A stretch of 8,796 nt of DNA, taken from the NCBI GenBank assembly GCA_024710535.1, contig JANJUO010000122.1:1-8796 (forward strand), given 5' to 3'. Shown here piece after piece: positions 1 through 5,810 of this stretch; position 1 is the stretch's first letter; each line of letters begins with the position of its first letter. Under the pieces are notes generated by a model. The model did no database searches and was not told where the DNA came from. It was given only the letters and a program-made list of their open reading frames with translations. A program made the translations under genes and the position numbers. The stretch is from a bacterium (GTDB lineage: Bacteria; Bacteroidota; Ignavibacteria; Kapaibacteriales; UBA2268).

Positions 1-52
1 CCTACGAATGTCGGACCCAAAACCCGATGCCTTACCACTTGGCGACGTCCCA
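1..52 (-). tRNA. tRNA-Gln (anticodon TTG), 3' part cut off by the window edge
   Basis: Read on the minus strand from 52 to 1, the sequence folds as the first two thirds of a tRNA. It shows the 5' acceptor strand TGGGACG (52-46), a D arm with GCC/GGC stem (43-41 with 31-29) and the AAGTGGTAA loop, and an anticodon stem TCGGG/TCCGA (27-23 with 15-11). The 7-nt loop TTTTGGG puts anticodon TTG at 20-18. A 5-nt variable loop (10-6) and the first strand of the T stem, GTAGG (5-1), follow. The 5'-TGGG start and UUG anticodon identify it as glutamine tRNA. The T loop, 3' acceptor strand and CCA lie outside the window, so acceptor pairing cannot be checked. An open reading frame on the opposite strand starting at position 8 is an artefact of this gene. 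Confidence 0.93.
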
Positions 53-76
53 GTTAAACTGTATAAAACAGGAATA

Positions 77-108
77 CAAAATTACGAGTATTTTCATCAT
101 TTACCAAA
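77..108 (-). promoter_or_regulatory. Bacteroidota-type promoter of the tRNA-Gln gene
   Basis: On the minus strand a TTTG element (108-105) is followed after 20 nt by TAATTTTG (84-77). The latter fits the TAnnTTTG -7 box that, with TTTG near -33, is the established housekeeping promoter of Bacteroides and Flavobacterium. Transcription would start near position 70, leaving a leader of roughly 20 nt before the mature tRNA end at 52. The position directly upstream of a stable RNA gene supports the call. The AT-rich background makes a chance match possible. Confidence 0.5.
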
Positions 109-610
109 TAATTTTATACAAAAATCCAAAAAAAACACTATTTTTTTAATTGTTGCAAAAAATAGTAAAATATTGATGGGGTATTTTACGAAATTTAAGG
201 AAAACTACATAGATTTTAGCTGAAAATCTGACATTATATTAGTATTATAATGTGTCGAAACTACTATGTCTTTTTGGCGAATAATATTGCATTAGAACTT
301 CAATTAGCCAAAGAAACAGAAAAATGCTTATGAAGCAGAACATCATCAATTGTAATTAACATTAAAGAACTTAAAATTCTTGTATTTGCTCTGCAGTTTA
401 ATTTTTTTTGATTTATTAGTTATTTGAAAGCAATAAATATTAATTTTATCAAGTTACAGATATTTGCAAGAAAGAGTAATTTTTTTATTTGGAAATTTTA
501 AAAAAATAATAAATAATTCTGCAACTATTTTTTTTTCGTTGTGTATTTACTTATGTCCGGACAAGACAAGAAAGAAAAAGTTTTTAAATAAATATTTTGG
601 AGAAATGACA
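109..610. other. AT-rich gene-free stretch with several inverted repeats
   Basis: No reading frame here looks like a real gene; the longest are short, of low complexity, and lack ribosome binding sites. Three inverted repeats were found by eye. The first has 10-bp arms at 137-146 and 157-166, followed on the minus strand by a run of eight T (135-128). The second has 7-bp arms at 211-217 and 223-229. The third has 8-bp arms at 231-238 and 246-253, directly abutting the second. Arms of A and T arise easily by chance, so their role is uncertain. The segment separates the divergent tRNA-Gln and lipoprotein genes and must contain the lipoprotein promoter, but no clear TTTG/TAnnTTTG pair could be placed for it on the plus strand. 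Confidence 0.5.
599..604 (+). promoter_or_regulatory. Ribosome binding site deciding the lipoprotein start
   Basis: GGAGAA ends 6 nt before the ATG at 611 but directly abuts the ATG at 605. The spacing therefore favours 611, giving a protein that begins MLKNTF with a standard lipoprotein signal peptide. Confidence 0.55.
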
Positions 611-1351
611 ATGTTGAAAAACACATTTATCGCAGGCAGATTGATTTTATCTGCAATAGTTATGATGTTCGTACTAAATTCTTGCGAACAACTTACAGGT
701 GTGACCGAACCTGAATCAATTAACTCAAATGATGATTATTCATCATATTCATTCTATGCTGAAGTTCCAGCATTAACTGCTGACGGAATTGGCAGTGAAG
801 CAACTCTATCATCAGATATGGTTTTATCAAGCGAAATGCCATATACAATGAAAGAAGTAAAAAATGGCGATGACAAAGGCGGAAAAAAACCTTCAGACAA
901 AAAAATTGACAATCCACACAAAGCACCATTGCCCAAAGGACCATTCCAGAGAATTTTTGCTGAAATGAAAATTGATGATACTCAAAAAGAAGCAATCAAA
1001 CTTTTAATCGAAGCACACAGAAATTGCGAAAAAGAAGCTGTTACTGCTCTTAAAGCCGCTCAATTGCCTTATATCCAACTTGGTAATGATGCAAGAAAAG
1101 CTATTATGGAATCATTGAAAGCTGGTGAAATCACAAAAGAAGAAGCAAAAGCACAATTAACTGAATTGAACGCAAACATCCGTGCCCAAATGGAAGCAGA
1201 TCCTGCAGTTCAAGCCGCTCTTGCTCAATTGAAAGCATGCTGGGACACTTTGCTTGCTTCAATCAGAGAAGTGCTTACTCCAGATCAACAAATTTTATGG
1301 GATGAATTTGTAGCAAAATTAGCAACAAAAACTACTCCAATAAAAAAATAA
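611..1351 (+). CDS. Putative lipoprotein with a C-terminal Spy/CpxP-like (LTxxQ-type) helical domain
   Basis: This 246-residue protein begins with a signal peptide, MLKNTF then a hydrophobic run to residue 22, ending in LNSC. Cys25 is a likely lipidation site, although -2 is Asn. A Ser/Asp-rich flexible linker (about 35-80) and a Lys/Gly/Pro-rich stretch (81-112) lead to an alpha-helical domain (113-240). That domain has two motifs resembling the LTxxQ signature of Spy/CpxP periplasmic proteins: IDDTQ (121-125) and LTPDQ (222-226). Cys139 and Cys210 could form a disulfide. The start at 611 is chosen because GGAGAA (599-604) lies 6 nt upstream and the signal peptide then has a normal length. 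ATG at 605 is also possible; the TTG further upstream at 464 would add a non-signal-like leader. The gene is monocistronic, converges on the flagellar operon and has its own terminator. A role in envelope stress or metal binding is only an inference from the family resemblance, which is weak at sequence level. Confidence 0.75.
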   Translation: MLKNTFIAGRLILSAIVMMFVLNSCEQLTGVTEPESINSNDDYSSYSFYAEVPALTADGIGSEATLSSDMVLSSEMPYTMKEVKNGDDKGGKKPSDKKIDNPHKAPLPKGPFQRIFAEMKIDDTQKEAIKLLIEAHRNCEKEAVTALKAAQLPYIQLGNDARKAIMESLKAGEITKEEAKAQLTELNANIRAQMEADPAVQAALAQLKACWDTLLASIREVLTPDQQILWDEFVAKLATKTTPIKK

Positions 1352-1372
1352 ATAAAACAATCCGATTTTCTG

Positions 1373-1406
1373 AAGAGCCCTCTTGAAAAAGATGGCTCTT
1401 TTTTTT
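1373..1406 (+). terminator. Intrinsic terminator of the lipoprotein gene
   Basis: AAGAGCC (1373-1379) pairs with GGCTCTT (1394-1400). After a C/T mismatch the stem continues TCTT/AAGA (1381-1384 with 1389-1392), closed by a GAAA tetraloop. Eight T (1399-1406) follow on the plus strand. It begins 21 nt after the stop codon. No T run follows in the minus direction, so it serves only the plus-strand gene. Confidence 0.88.
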
Positions 1407-1453
1407 ATAATTTTGGTTAATATGTCCTGCTTAGTTGCTTATATAATTATTTA

Positions 1454-1481
1454 CCGTAACAAAGCTGGGGCTTAGTTACGG
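1454..1481. repeat. Stem-loop in the convergent intergenic region, possible end signal of the flgL transcript
   Basis: CCGTAAC (1454-1460) pairs with GTTACGG (1475-1481). After an A/A mismatch, AAGC (1462-1465) pairs with GCTT (1470-1473) around a 4-nt TGGG loop. It lies about 70 nt beyond the flgL stop, where the flagellar transcript should end, but no T run follows on either strand, so it is not a canonical intrinsic terminator. It could be a 3'-end processing or stability hairpin, or a copy of a dispersed repeat. Confidence 0.4.
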
Positions 1482-1551
1482 GTGTTGAAAATACTGCCGT
1501 TCAGTCAGTAATTACTAACAATGATTTTTAAATTTATATCTAAGTTATGGA

Positions 1552-2547
1552 TTAACGTAAGAAATCAAAGAGGGAGTTTTGTATTAATTTTGAGCCAACT
1601 TGTAAAGAATAATTGAGAGCATTTTCTTCAAGTTTGAGATTGATGGTAGATTTTGCAATATCTGTATCCTGTTTTAACGATAGAAATTCGTTCAATCGAG
1701 CATTTTCTTCTACCATTTGGTCGCGAACAAGCTCAACTCTTGAAAGTTTGGCGCCATTTCTGCCGCTTGCATTGTCGAGTTTTTCAGCAAGAGTAGCAAC
1801 TCTCTGCTGATGGAAACTTACTTTGCTAATTTCTTCATTTGTCATGTAATCGCCGAGTTGTCTCTCGCCACCGTCATTATTAAATGCAAGTAAATTATAA
1901 ACTTGAATAATCGCATCGAAAACTTCAGTAGATTCGTTGCCAAATACTTCATTAGATGCGGTATTGATAATCTCTGTGGTTTTTGAATCTTTGTTATATG
2001 AACGCAATTCATTATTGCCCTTGAAAACCACTCTCAATCCTGATTTGTTTTCTGGAGTTGGCTCACCTTGTATCAATTCAAATGGCTCCTTGATTGGAGC
2101 TTCGGCAGTAATGTCTAATGAATCGGGTGTAGTTTTTGTGCCACCAAACACATATCTTCCTTGGAAATCATTATTTGCAAGTTTAACTGTATCTTTCAAT
2201 ATACCTTTGATATAAGTAGCCAGACTATATATATTGCCTGAGTTTCCAATTTGTGTTGCATCGATAGTAAGTTGTCGAATTTTTTGCAAATTATCAGAAA
2301 TTGCCTCCATAGTATCAGCCATAATTCGCATTTCACCAAGTGCATCATCATTAATATTCAAATACTTGCTATTATCTGCCAATTTGGAGCTTAATTGTTT
2401 TACATCAACAAGTTTATCCGGAGCATCGGCAATATTTACAATATCTTTGGATGTGGAAAGACGCATTTGCTCCTTGAATCTACGATTTTGGATTTCCTCG
2501 AGATTTTTTTGGTAAGGATAATAAACTGATTTATTAGTAATTCTCAT
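1552..2547 (-). CDS. flgL: Flagellar hook-filament junction protein FlgL (HAP3)
   Basis: This 331-residue protein forms the second junction ring between hook and filament and is exported by the flagellar type III apparatus. It starts MRIT as FlgL proteins do. It has a long N-terminal helical segment (1-125), then NNDFQGRYVFGGT (125-137), which matches the conserved G-x-Y-x-F-x-G turn of the family. A variable beta-rich centre follows (about 138-235), and then a C-terminal helix ending SLFDFLR, like the SLLDYL ends of FlgL and flagellins. The usual SG(K/R)-I-PSDDP stretch is degenerate (STSKDIVNIADAP, 31-43). The start is supported by GGGAG (2555-2559) 7 nt upstream, and the gap to flgK is only 2 nt, so the two are probably translationally coupled. 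It is the last gene of the operon in this window. Flagellin is the main alternative, but length, start and the flgK neighbour favour FlgL. Confidence 0.93.
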   Translation of the reverse strand: MRITNKSVYYPYQKNLEEIQNRRFKEQMRLSTSKDIVNIADAPDKLVDVKQLSSKLADNSKYLNINDDALGEMRIMADTMEAISDNLQKIRQLTIDATQIGNSGNIYSLATYIKGILKDTVKLANNDFQGRYVFGGTKTTPDSLDITAEAPIKEPFELIQGEPTPENKSGLRVVFKGNNELRSYNKDSKTTEIINTASNEVFGNESTEVFDAIIQVYNLLAFNNDGGERQLGDYMTNEEISKVSFHQQRVATLAEKLDNASGRNGAKLSRVELVRDQMVEENARLNEFLSLKQDTDIAKSTINLKLEENALNYSLQVGSKLIQNSLFDFLR

Positions 2548-2549
2548 TA

Positions 2550-3992
2550 TTATCTCCCAAGATTGATGATAGTACTAAGAATTTCACTTGTCATATTCAC
2601 GATTCTTGAAGATGCTTCGAATGCTTTTTGATATTTAATCAAATTAATAGCTTCTTCATCAAGATTTACGCCAATAATTGATTCTCTTTGGCTTTGCAAT
2701 TGGTCGGCAATAAGTCCGGTTGTGGAATTGCCATTCAATGCCTCCTTGCTCAAATTTCCTACTTTTCCAATAAATGATGCTAAATAGCCGCTTGGTGTGA
2801 AGCCATTCAGAAACGTCGTATCTGTTGCCAATCTTGCAATTGCTTTTGCTATATCGGAATTTCCCGGAGTTTTTTCGAATGAAGAAAGTGGAACATTTCT
2901 TGGATTATTTATAATGTCATCTGCAATACGAATATTAAAGCCATTTGCATTACCCACAGATGGCTCAAAAAATGCACGAGCAGGAGCAGTTGCTCCATTA
3001 TCATCCAGTCCAAATCCAGTTACTGCAATTTCATTTACATTCTGAACCAATGCATTAACAAATGAATGAAATCCTTTCGAGGTTGAAAAGTTGCCTGATG
3101 AATCCACATCATCAAGATTTTCATTATACTGATTTAGCAAACTATAAACAGAACCCGCTTGTGGCTGTAAAGTATTGGTGATATTATTTGATTTATCATA
3201 AGTTACGATTTCAGCTGTTCGCTCGCCACTTGCAGGATTAACGGATTCTCGAAGTTCTAAATTTGAATACACGCTTTCGGTAATCAAATTAATACCATTC
3301 AAAAAAACATTGCTTGAACCGTTATCAGTAAACGTAACTTTAATATCAAAAAAACCGGACAAATCCGATAGTTTTGTTTCTCTTGCATCAACCATACTTT
3401 GTGCTTCGCTACTTGAAGAAATCTTTGAATTACTTATAGATTCATTTAATTTTGCGATTTCTTGAATTAGATTATTTGCAGTGGTAACAGTAGTTTCAAT
3501 TTTTTTGAAAGCTTCTGCTCGCAGATCAGCCATATTTCCAGCAATCACATTAAATCTCTCGGTCATACCTTTTGTAAATTCAATAAGATGATCTCTCAGA
3601 GGCACATTTTCCGGTTTTAATGATAACTCATTGAATTTATTAAGAAATTCAGTTGTTAATTCATTAATACCCTTTTCAGTTGGCTCTCCTAAAATAGTTT
3701 CGATTCTCTGAAAATACTCAACATCAGATTTGTAACTTTGTTGACGTGAATTGGTATTCCTAATCTCTTTATCGATATAATCTTCACGGAAATTTTGTAA
3801 TTTATCCACAAGAACTCCGGTTCCCATAAAATGACCATTCAATTTAAGGGAATCGGATTCGGAAAGAATAGCAGTACGTCTTGAATAGCCGGGAGTGTTC
3901 ACATTGGCTATATTGTTTGAAGTTACGTCCAAACCAAAACGCTGAGCTAATAATGCTCTTTTTCCGATTTCAAGTGAATTAAATCCCGACAT
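2550..3992 (-). CDS. flgK: Flagellar hook-associated protein FlgK (HAP1)
   Basis: FlgK forms the first ring of the hook-filament junction. The 480-residue product carries the rod/hook/FlgK N-terminal signature NNIANVNTPGYSR (26-38) and the matching C-terminal D0 helix with EEAINLIKYQKAFEASSRI and NMTSEILSTI at about 447-475. Between them is FLNKFNELSLKPENVPLRD (116-134), typical of FlgK domain D1, which separates it from FlgG, FlgE and FlgF. Its length is in the shorter part of the family range, suggesting a reduced outer domain. No strong Shine-Dalgarno sequence precedes the start. The S23-like gene ends only 11 nt upstream, so initiation may depend on translation of that gene. FlgN, encoded two genes upstream, is its expected cytoplasmic chaperone. 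Confidence 0.96.
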   Translation of the reverse strand: MSGFNSLEIGKRALLAQRFGLDVTSNNIANVNTPGYSRRTAILSESDSLKLNGHFMGTGVLVDKLQNFREDYIDKEIRNTNSRQQSYKSDVEYFQRIETILGEPTEKGINELTTEFLNKFNELSLKPENVPLRDHLIEFTKGMTERFNVIAGNMADLRAEAFKKIETTVTTANNLIQEIAKLNESISNSKISSSSEAQSMVDARETKLSDLSGFFDIKVTFTDNGSSNVFLNGINLITESVYSNLELRESVNPASGERTAEIVTYDKSNNITNTLQPQAGSVYSLLNQYNENLDDVDSSGNFSTSKGFHSFVNALVQNVNEIAVTGFGLDDNGATAPARAFFEPSVGNANGFNIRIADDIINNPRNVPLSSFEKTPGNSDIAKAIARLATDTTFLNGFTPSGYLASFIGKVGNLSKEALNGNSTTGLIADQLQSQRESIIGVNLDEEAINLIKYQKAFEASSRIVNMTSEILSTIINLGR

Positions 3993-4003
3993 AAAAATAC
4001 CGT

Positions 4004-4351
4004 TTAATTAAAAGTTCCTGAATTCAATTTCAACATCACAGCCATTTCATCTACTTGCCGCTTCAAATCTTTCACATCGCTGTAATGCAGATTTTCTATC
4101 ATATTAAGATAACTTCTGCATTCTTCAAGTTGAGAAGATGCGTAAATAAATGCTCTGATTTTGTCTATTCTTCTTTCTTTTTCAAATCCTGAAACAAGAT
4201 ATTCAGGAATTGAAGCCACACAGTGCTTGAGCCGAATCTTCAGCTCATAAATTTCATCTTTGGGCAGGGAGTCACTCAATATATGAATGTTTGTGGCAAG
4301 TGCCTGAGCTTTTTGCCACATTGCATCTCTTATCCCAATAGGTGAGCTCAT
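4004..4351 (-). CDS. Four-helix-bundle protein of the S23 / 23S rRNA intervening-sequence family, inside the flagellar operon
   Basis: This 115-residue all-helical protein matches the S23/four-helix-bundle family (the type encoded in 23S rRNA intervening sequences and related to the Avd protein of diversity-generating retroelements). Visible signature residues are WQKA (12-15), LPKDEIY (29-35), the SIP turn followed by GF (47-49 and 55-56), and an amphipathic last pair of helices with SQLEE (73-77) and LKRQVDEM (96-103). The usual SIPxNIAEG is altered to SIPEYLVSG. It has the best ribosome binding site in the window, AGGAGGA, 6 nt before the start. It lies 88 nt after flgN and 11 nt before flgK, so it is co-transcribed with the junction genes. 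Its function is unknown. Family members pentamerise and bind nucleic acid or protein partners, so a chaperone-like or regulatory role here is speculation. It is not FliS or FlgM by sequence. Confidence 0.8.
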   Translation of the reverse strand: MSSPIGIRDAMWQKAQALATNIHILSDSLPKDEIYELKIRLKHCVASIPEYLVSGFEKERRIDKIRAFIYASSQLEECRSYLNMIENLHYSDVKDLKRQVDEMAVMLKLNSGTFN

Positions 4352-4357
4352 AATTAG

Positions 4358-4364
4358 TCCTCCT
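4358..4364 (-). promoter_or_regulatory. Near-consensus Shine-Dalgarno sequence of the S23-like gene
   Basis: The minus strand reads AGGAGGA followed by 6 nt and then ATG, a near-perfect anti-16S match at ideal spacing. It fixes the start of the four-helix-bundle gene and suggests efficient translation. Confidence 0.75.
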
Positions 4365-4391
4365 GAACTTAATATTTATCCTAAAATATTA

Positions 4392-4405
4392 TAAACTCGA
4401 GTTTA
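4392..4405. repeat. Perfect 14-nt palindrome in the flgN to S23-like gene spacer
   Basis: TAAACTCGAGTTTA is fully self-complementary and lies in the only sizeable spacer of the distal operon. It could be the operator of a dimeric regulator, or a small hairpin with a TCGA loop in the transcript. No T run follows it on the minus strand (ATAATATTTTAGG), so it is not a standard terminator. Confidence 0.45.
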
Positions 4406-4439
4406 ATAAAGCAATAACTATACCTAAATATAATTAATT

Positions 4440-4880
4440 TCAAACCCGAACACTATAAACATTGTTGTTTCCATTAGTAAAAACATTTATAATCTCTCTG
4501 ATACTATGCCTTGCCCTATTCGTAAGTACTTTATTTGCAAGGTTTTTATCTGATAAATCAGAGAGAAGTCTCCTGAGTTTGTTTTTAATTTTGTAAATTT
4601 CAATTCTTTCATCATTGTTGAAATGTTCTTCAATTTTTGATAAAGAAAGCTCCATTGCCTCTTTTCTGCTTATTTTGAAATAAGACATAAGTATATTCAT
4701 ACGTTGGTCTTCAGCCAACTTGAGATTATTAGCCACTTCTTCTTGATATTTAACAATTTGCTCAAGCTCTTCCATTTGAAATTTGACAAGTGCAAATTGC
4801 TGTTTTTCTGCAAGATTATTCAACTCAACAAGCAGTTGTTCTTCATATTTCAAGTATGTTAATAATTTATTTAGTATCAT
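4440..4880 (-). CDS. flgN: FlgN-family flagellar export chaperone
   Basis: FlgN is a small cytoplasmic helical chaperone that delivers FlgK and FlgL to the flagellar export gate. The 146-residue product is almost entirely helical and charged. Its long first helix has the spaced pattern of the family: paired Glu near 13-14, LNNLAEKQQFALVKFQ (20-35), ELEQIVKYQEEV (38-49) and AEDQRMNIL (56-64). Further helices follow, and the Asn-rich C-terminal tail ends in YSVRV, similar to the unstructured tail with Tyr used by FlgN proteins. The start codon overlaps the flgJ stop in an ATGA, indicating translational coupling. Sequence conservation in this family is low, so the call leans on length, helical pattern and position between flgJ and flgK. 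Confidence 0.82.
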   Translation of the reverse strand: MILNKLLTYLKYEEQLLVELNNLAEKQQFALVKFQMEELEQIVKYQEEVANNLKLAEDQRMNILMSYFKISRKEAMELSLSKIEEHFNNDERIEIYKIKNKLRRLLSDLSDKNLANKVLTNRARHSIREIINVFTNGNNNVYSVRV

Positions 4881-5800
4881 AAATTCACCTGTCCATTTTC
4901 AAAATAATTATTATATTTATTTACTTTTCGGATATATGCCTGAGTTTCCTTAAATGGCGGTATTCCGTTATATTTATCTACATTGCCGGGACCTGCGTTA
5001 TAAGCCGCAAGCGCCAATTCGGTATCACCATTATATTTCTTAAGCATTTGACTTAAATATTTCGTTCCGCCAAAAATATTTTCTTTTGGATCGAATGAAT
5101 TGCTTACACCTAAATCTTTGGCTGTGCCGTCCATTAATTGCATAAGTCCTTTGGCTCCAACTGATGAAACGGCAGTTGGTTTTCCTGCTGATTCTGTTGT
5201 GATAACTGCTTTGATTAAACTATCAGGCACATTAAATTTTTGGGCTGCCGCTTGAATAATATCCTCATAATTGCCGAGACGCTTTTTCATATTGTCGAAA
5301 AAATTTCCTGTTTCGGGCATATTTTGATTCAAATTATTATAAAATTTTGAAGCAAAATCCTTCTTTTTTGGAATTTCTTCCTCATCTTCAATAGTGCCGG
5401 AAGTAGTTGGATTTGGTGCAACTGGATTTATGATTCGAGTTGCCGGAATTGATTCGCCTGTCAATTGCTTATAAATTGTATCAGCAATACCAATTCCTTT
5501 GCCAACTTTCGACATATCATCAGCAAAAAGCATATCAGTATAGCCCTTTAATGTATCTGCACCAAAAGTCATTCCTTCCTCGCCATCTTCTTCGTTTAGC
5601 ATAGCGGCTTTCATTTCTTTTAGCATCATATTAATGAACAGCGATTCGAATCCACGAGCGGCTTTACCGATTTCTGCTTTATCTCGCTCGCTCATTGCCT
5701 TTTTGGCAACATCCATCATATTAATATTAGAAAGAGCCGAAAGTTTGTTTTGAATCAGCGAATCATTATTTATTTGACTATTTACAGGGGTAATTTCCAT
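4877..5800 (-). CDS. flgJ: FlgJ: rod-binding domain fused to an SLT-type lytic transglycosylase
   Basis: FlgJ caps the growing rod in the periplasm and opens the peptidoglycan for it. Residues 45-112 are the rod-binding domain, with ARGFESLFINMMLKEM (48-63), the GYTDML segment (86-91) and GKGIGIADTIYKQL (100-113). A Pro/Glu/Lys-rich linker (118-150) follows. Residues 178-300 are a lytic transglycosylase of the Slt family, with catalytic Glu203 in ITTESAGKP, then VGAKGLMQLMDGTAKDLGV (214-232), NIFGGTKYL (241-249) and LALAAYNAGPGNV (262-274). The usual MPxTA reads MDGTA. In enterobacteria the second half is a GH73 glucosaminidase instead, so the enzyme here would make 1,6-anhydro ends. There is no signal peptide, as expected for export through the flagellar apparatus. 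AGGAGA, 7 nt before the start, overlaps the flgI stop. Confidence 0.95.
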   Translation of the reverse strand: MEITPVNSQINNDSLIQNKLSALSNINMMDVAKKAMSERDKAEIGKAARGFESLFINMMLKEMKAAMLNEEDGEEGMTFGADTLKGYTDMLFADDMSKVGKGIGIADTIYKQLTGESIPATRIINPVAPNPTTSGTIEDEEEIPKKKDFASKFYNNLNQNMPETGNFFDNMKKRLGNYEDIIQAAAQKFNVPDSLIKAVITTESAGKPTAVSSVGAKGLMQLMDGTAKDLGVSNSFDPKENIFGGTKYLSQMLKKYNGDTELALAAYNAGPGNVDKYNGIPPFKETQAYIRKVNKYNNYFENGQVNL

Positions 5801-5810
5801 AAACTTTCTC

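Noticed and set aside
8..223. A 71-codon open frame on the plus strand at the left edge
   Set aside because: Its first 15 codons are the antisense of the tRNA-Gln gene and the rest is AT-rich, low-complexity sequence with no ribosome binding site or recognisable domain.
250..333. A 27-codon frame starting with ATG on the plus strand
   Set aside because: It is too short, has no Shine-Dalgarno sequence, and resembles nothing known to me; it overlaps one of the inverted repeats.
464..610. N-terminal extension of the lipoprotein from a TTG codon
   Set aside because: No ribosome binding site precedes it, and it would bury the lipoprotein signal peptide 49 residues inside the protein. GGAGAA before 611 gives a better start.
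2797..3045. Plus-strand open frames lying across flgL, flgK, flgI, flgH and flgA
   Set aside because: They are antisense shadows of strongly supported flagellar genes, with no family motifs or ribosome binding sites of their own.
4004..4351. Reading the small helical gene as FliS or FlgM
   Set aside because: The WQKA, LPxxExY and SIP pattern belongs to the S23/four-helix-bundle family, and it lacks the features of FliS and FlgM.
4375..4405. Sigma-28-type promoter (TAAA and GATAA boxes) upstream of the S23-like gene
   Set aside because: The spacing is about 3 nt too long, and the downstream box TAGGATAA matches GCCGATAA at only five of eight bases.
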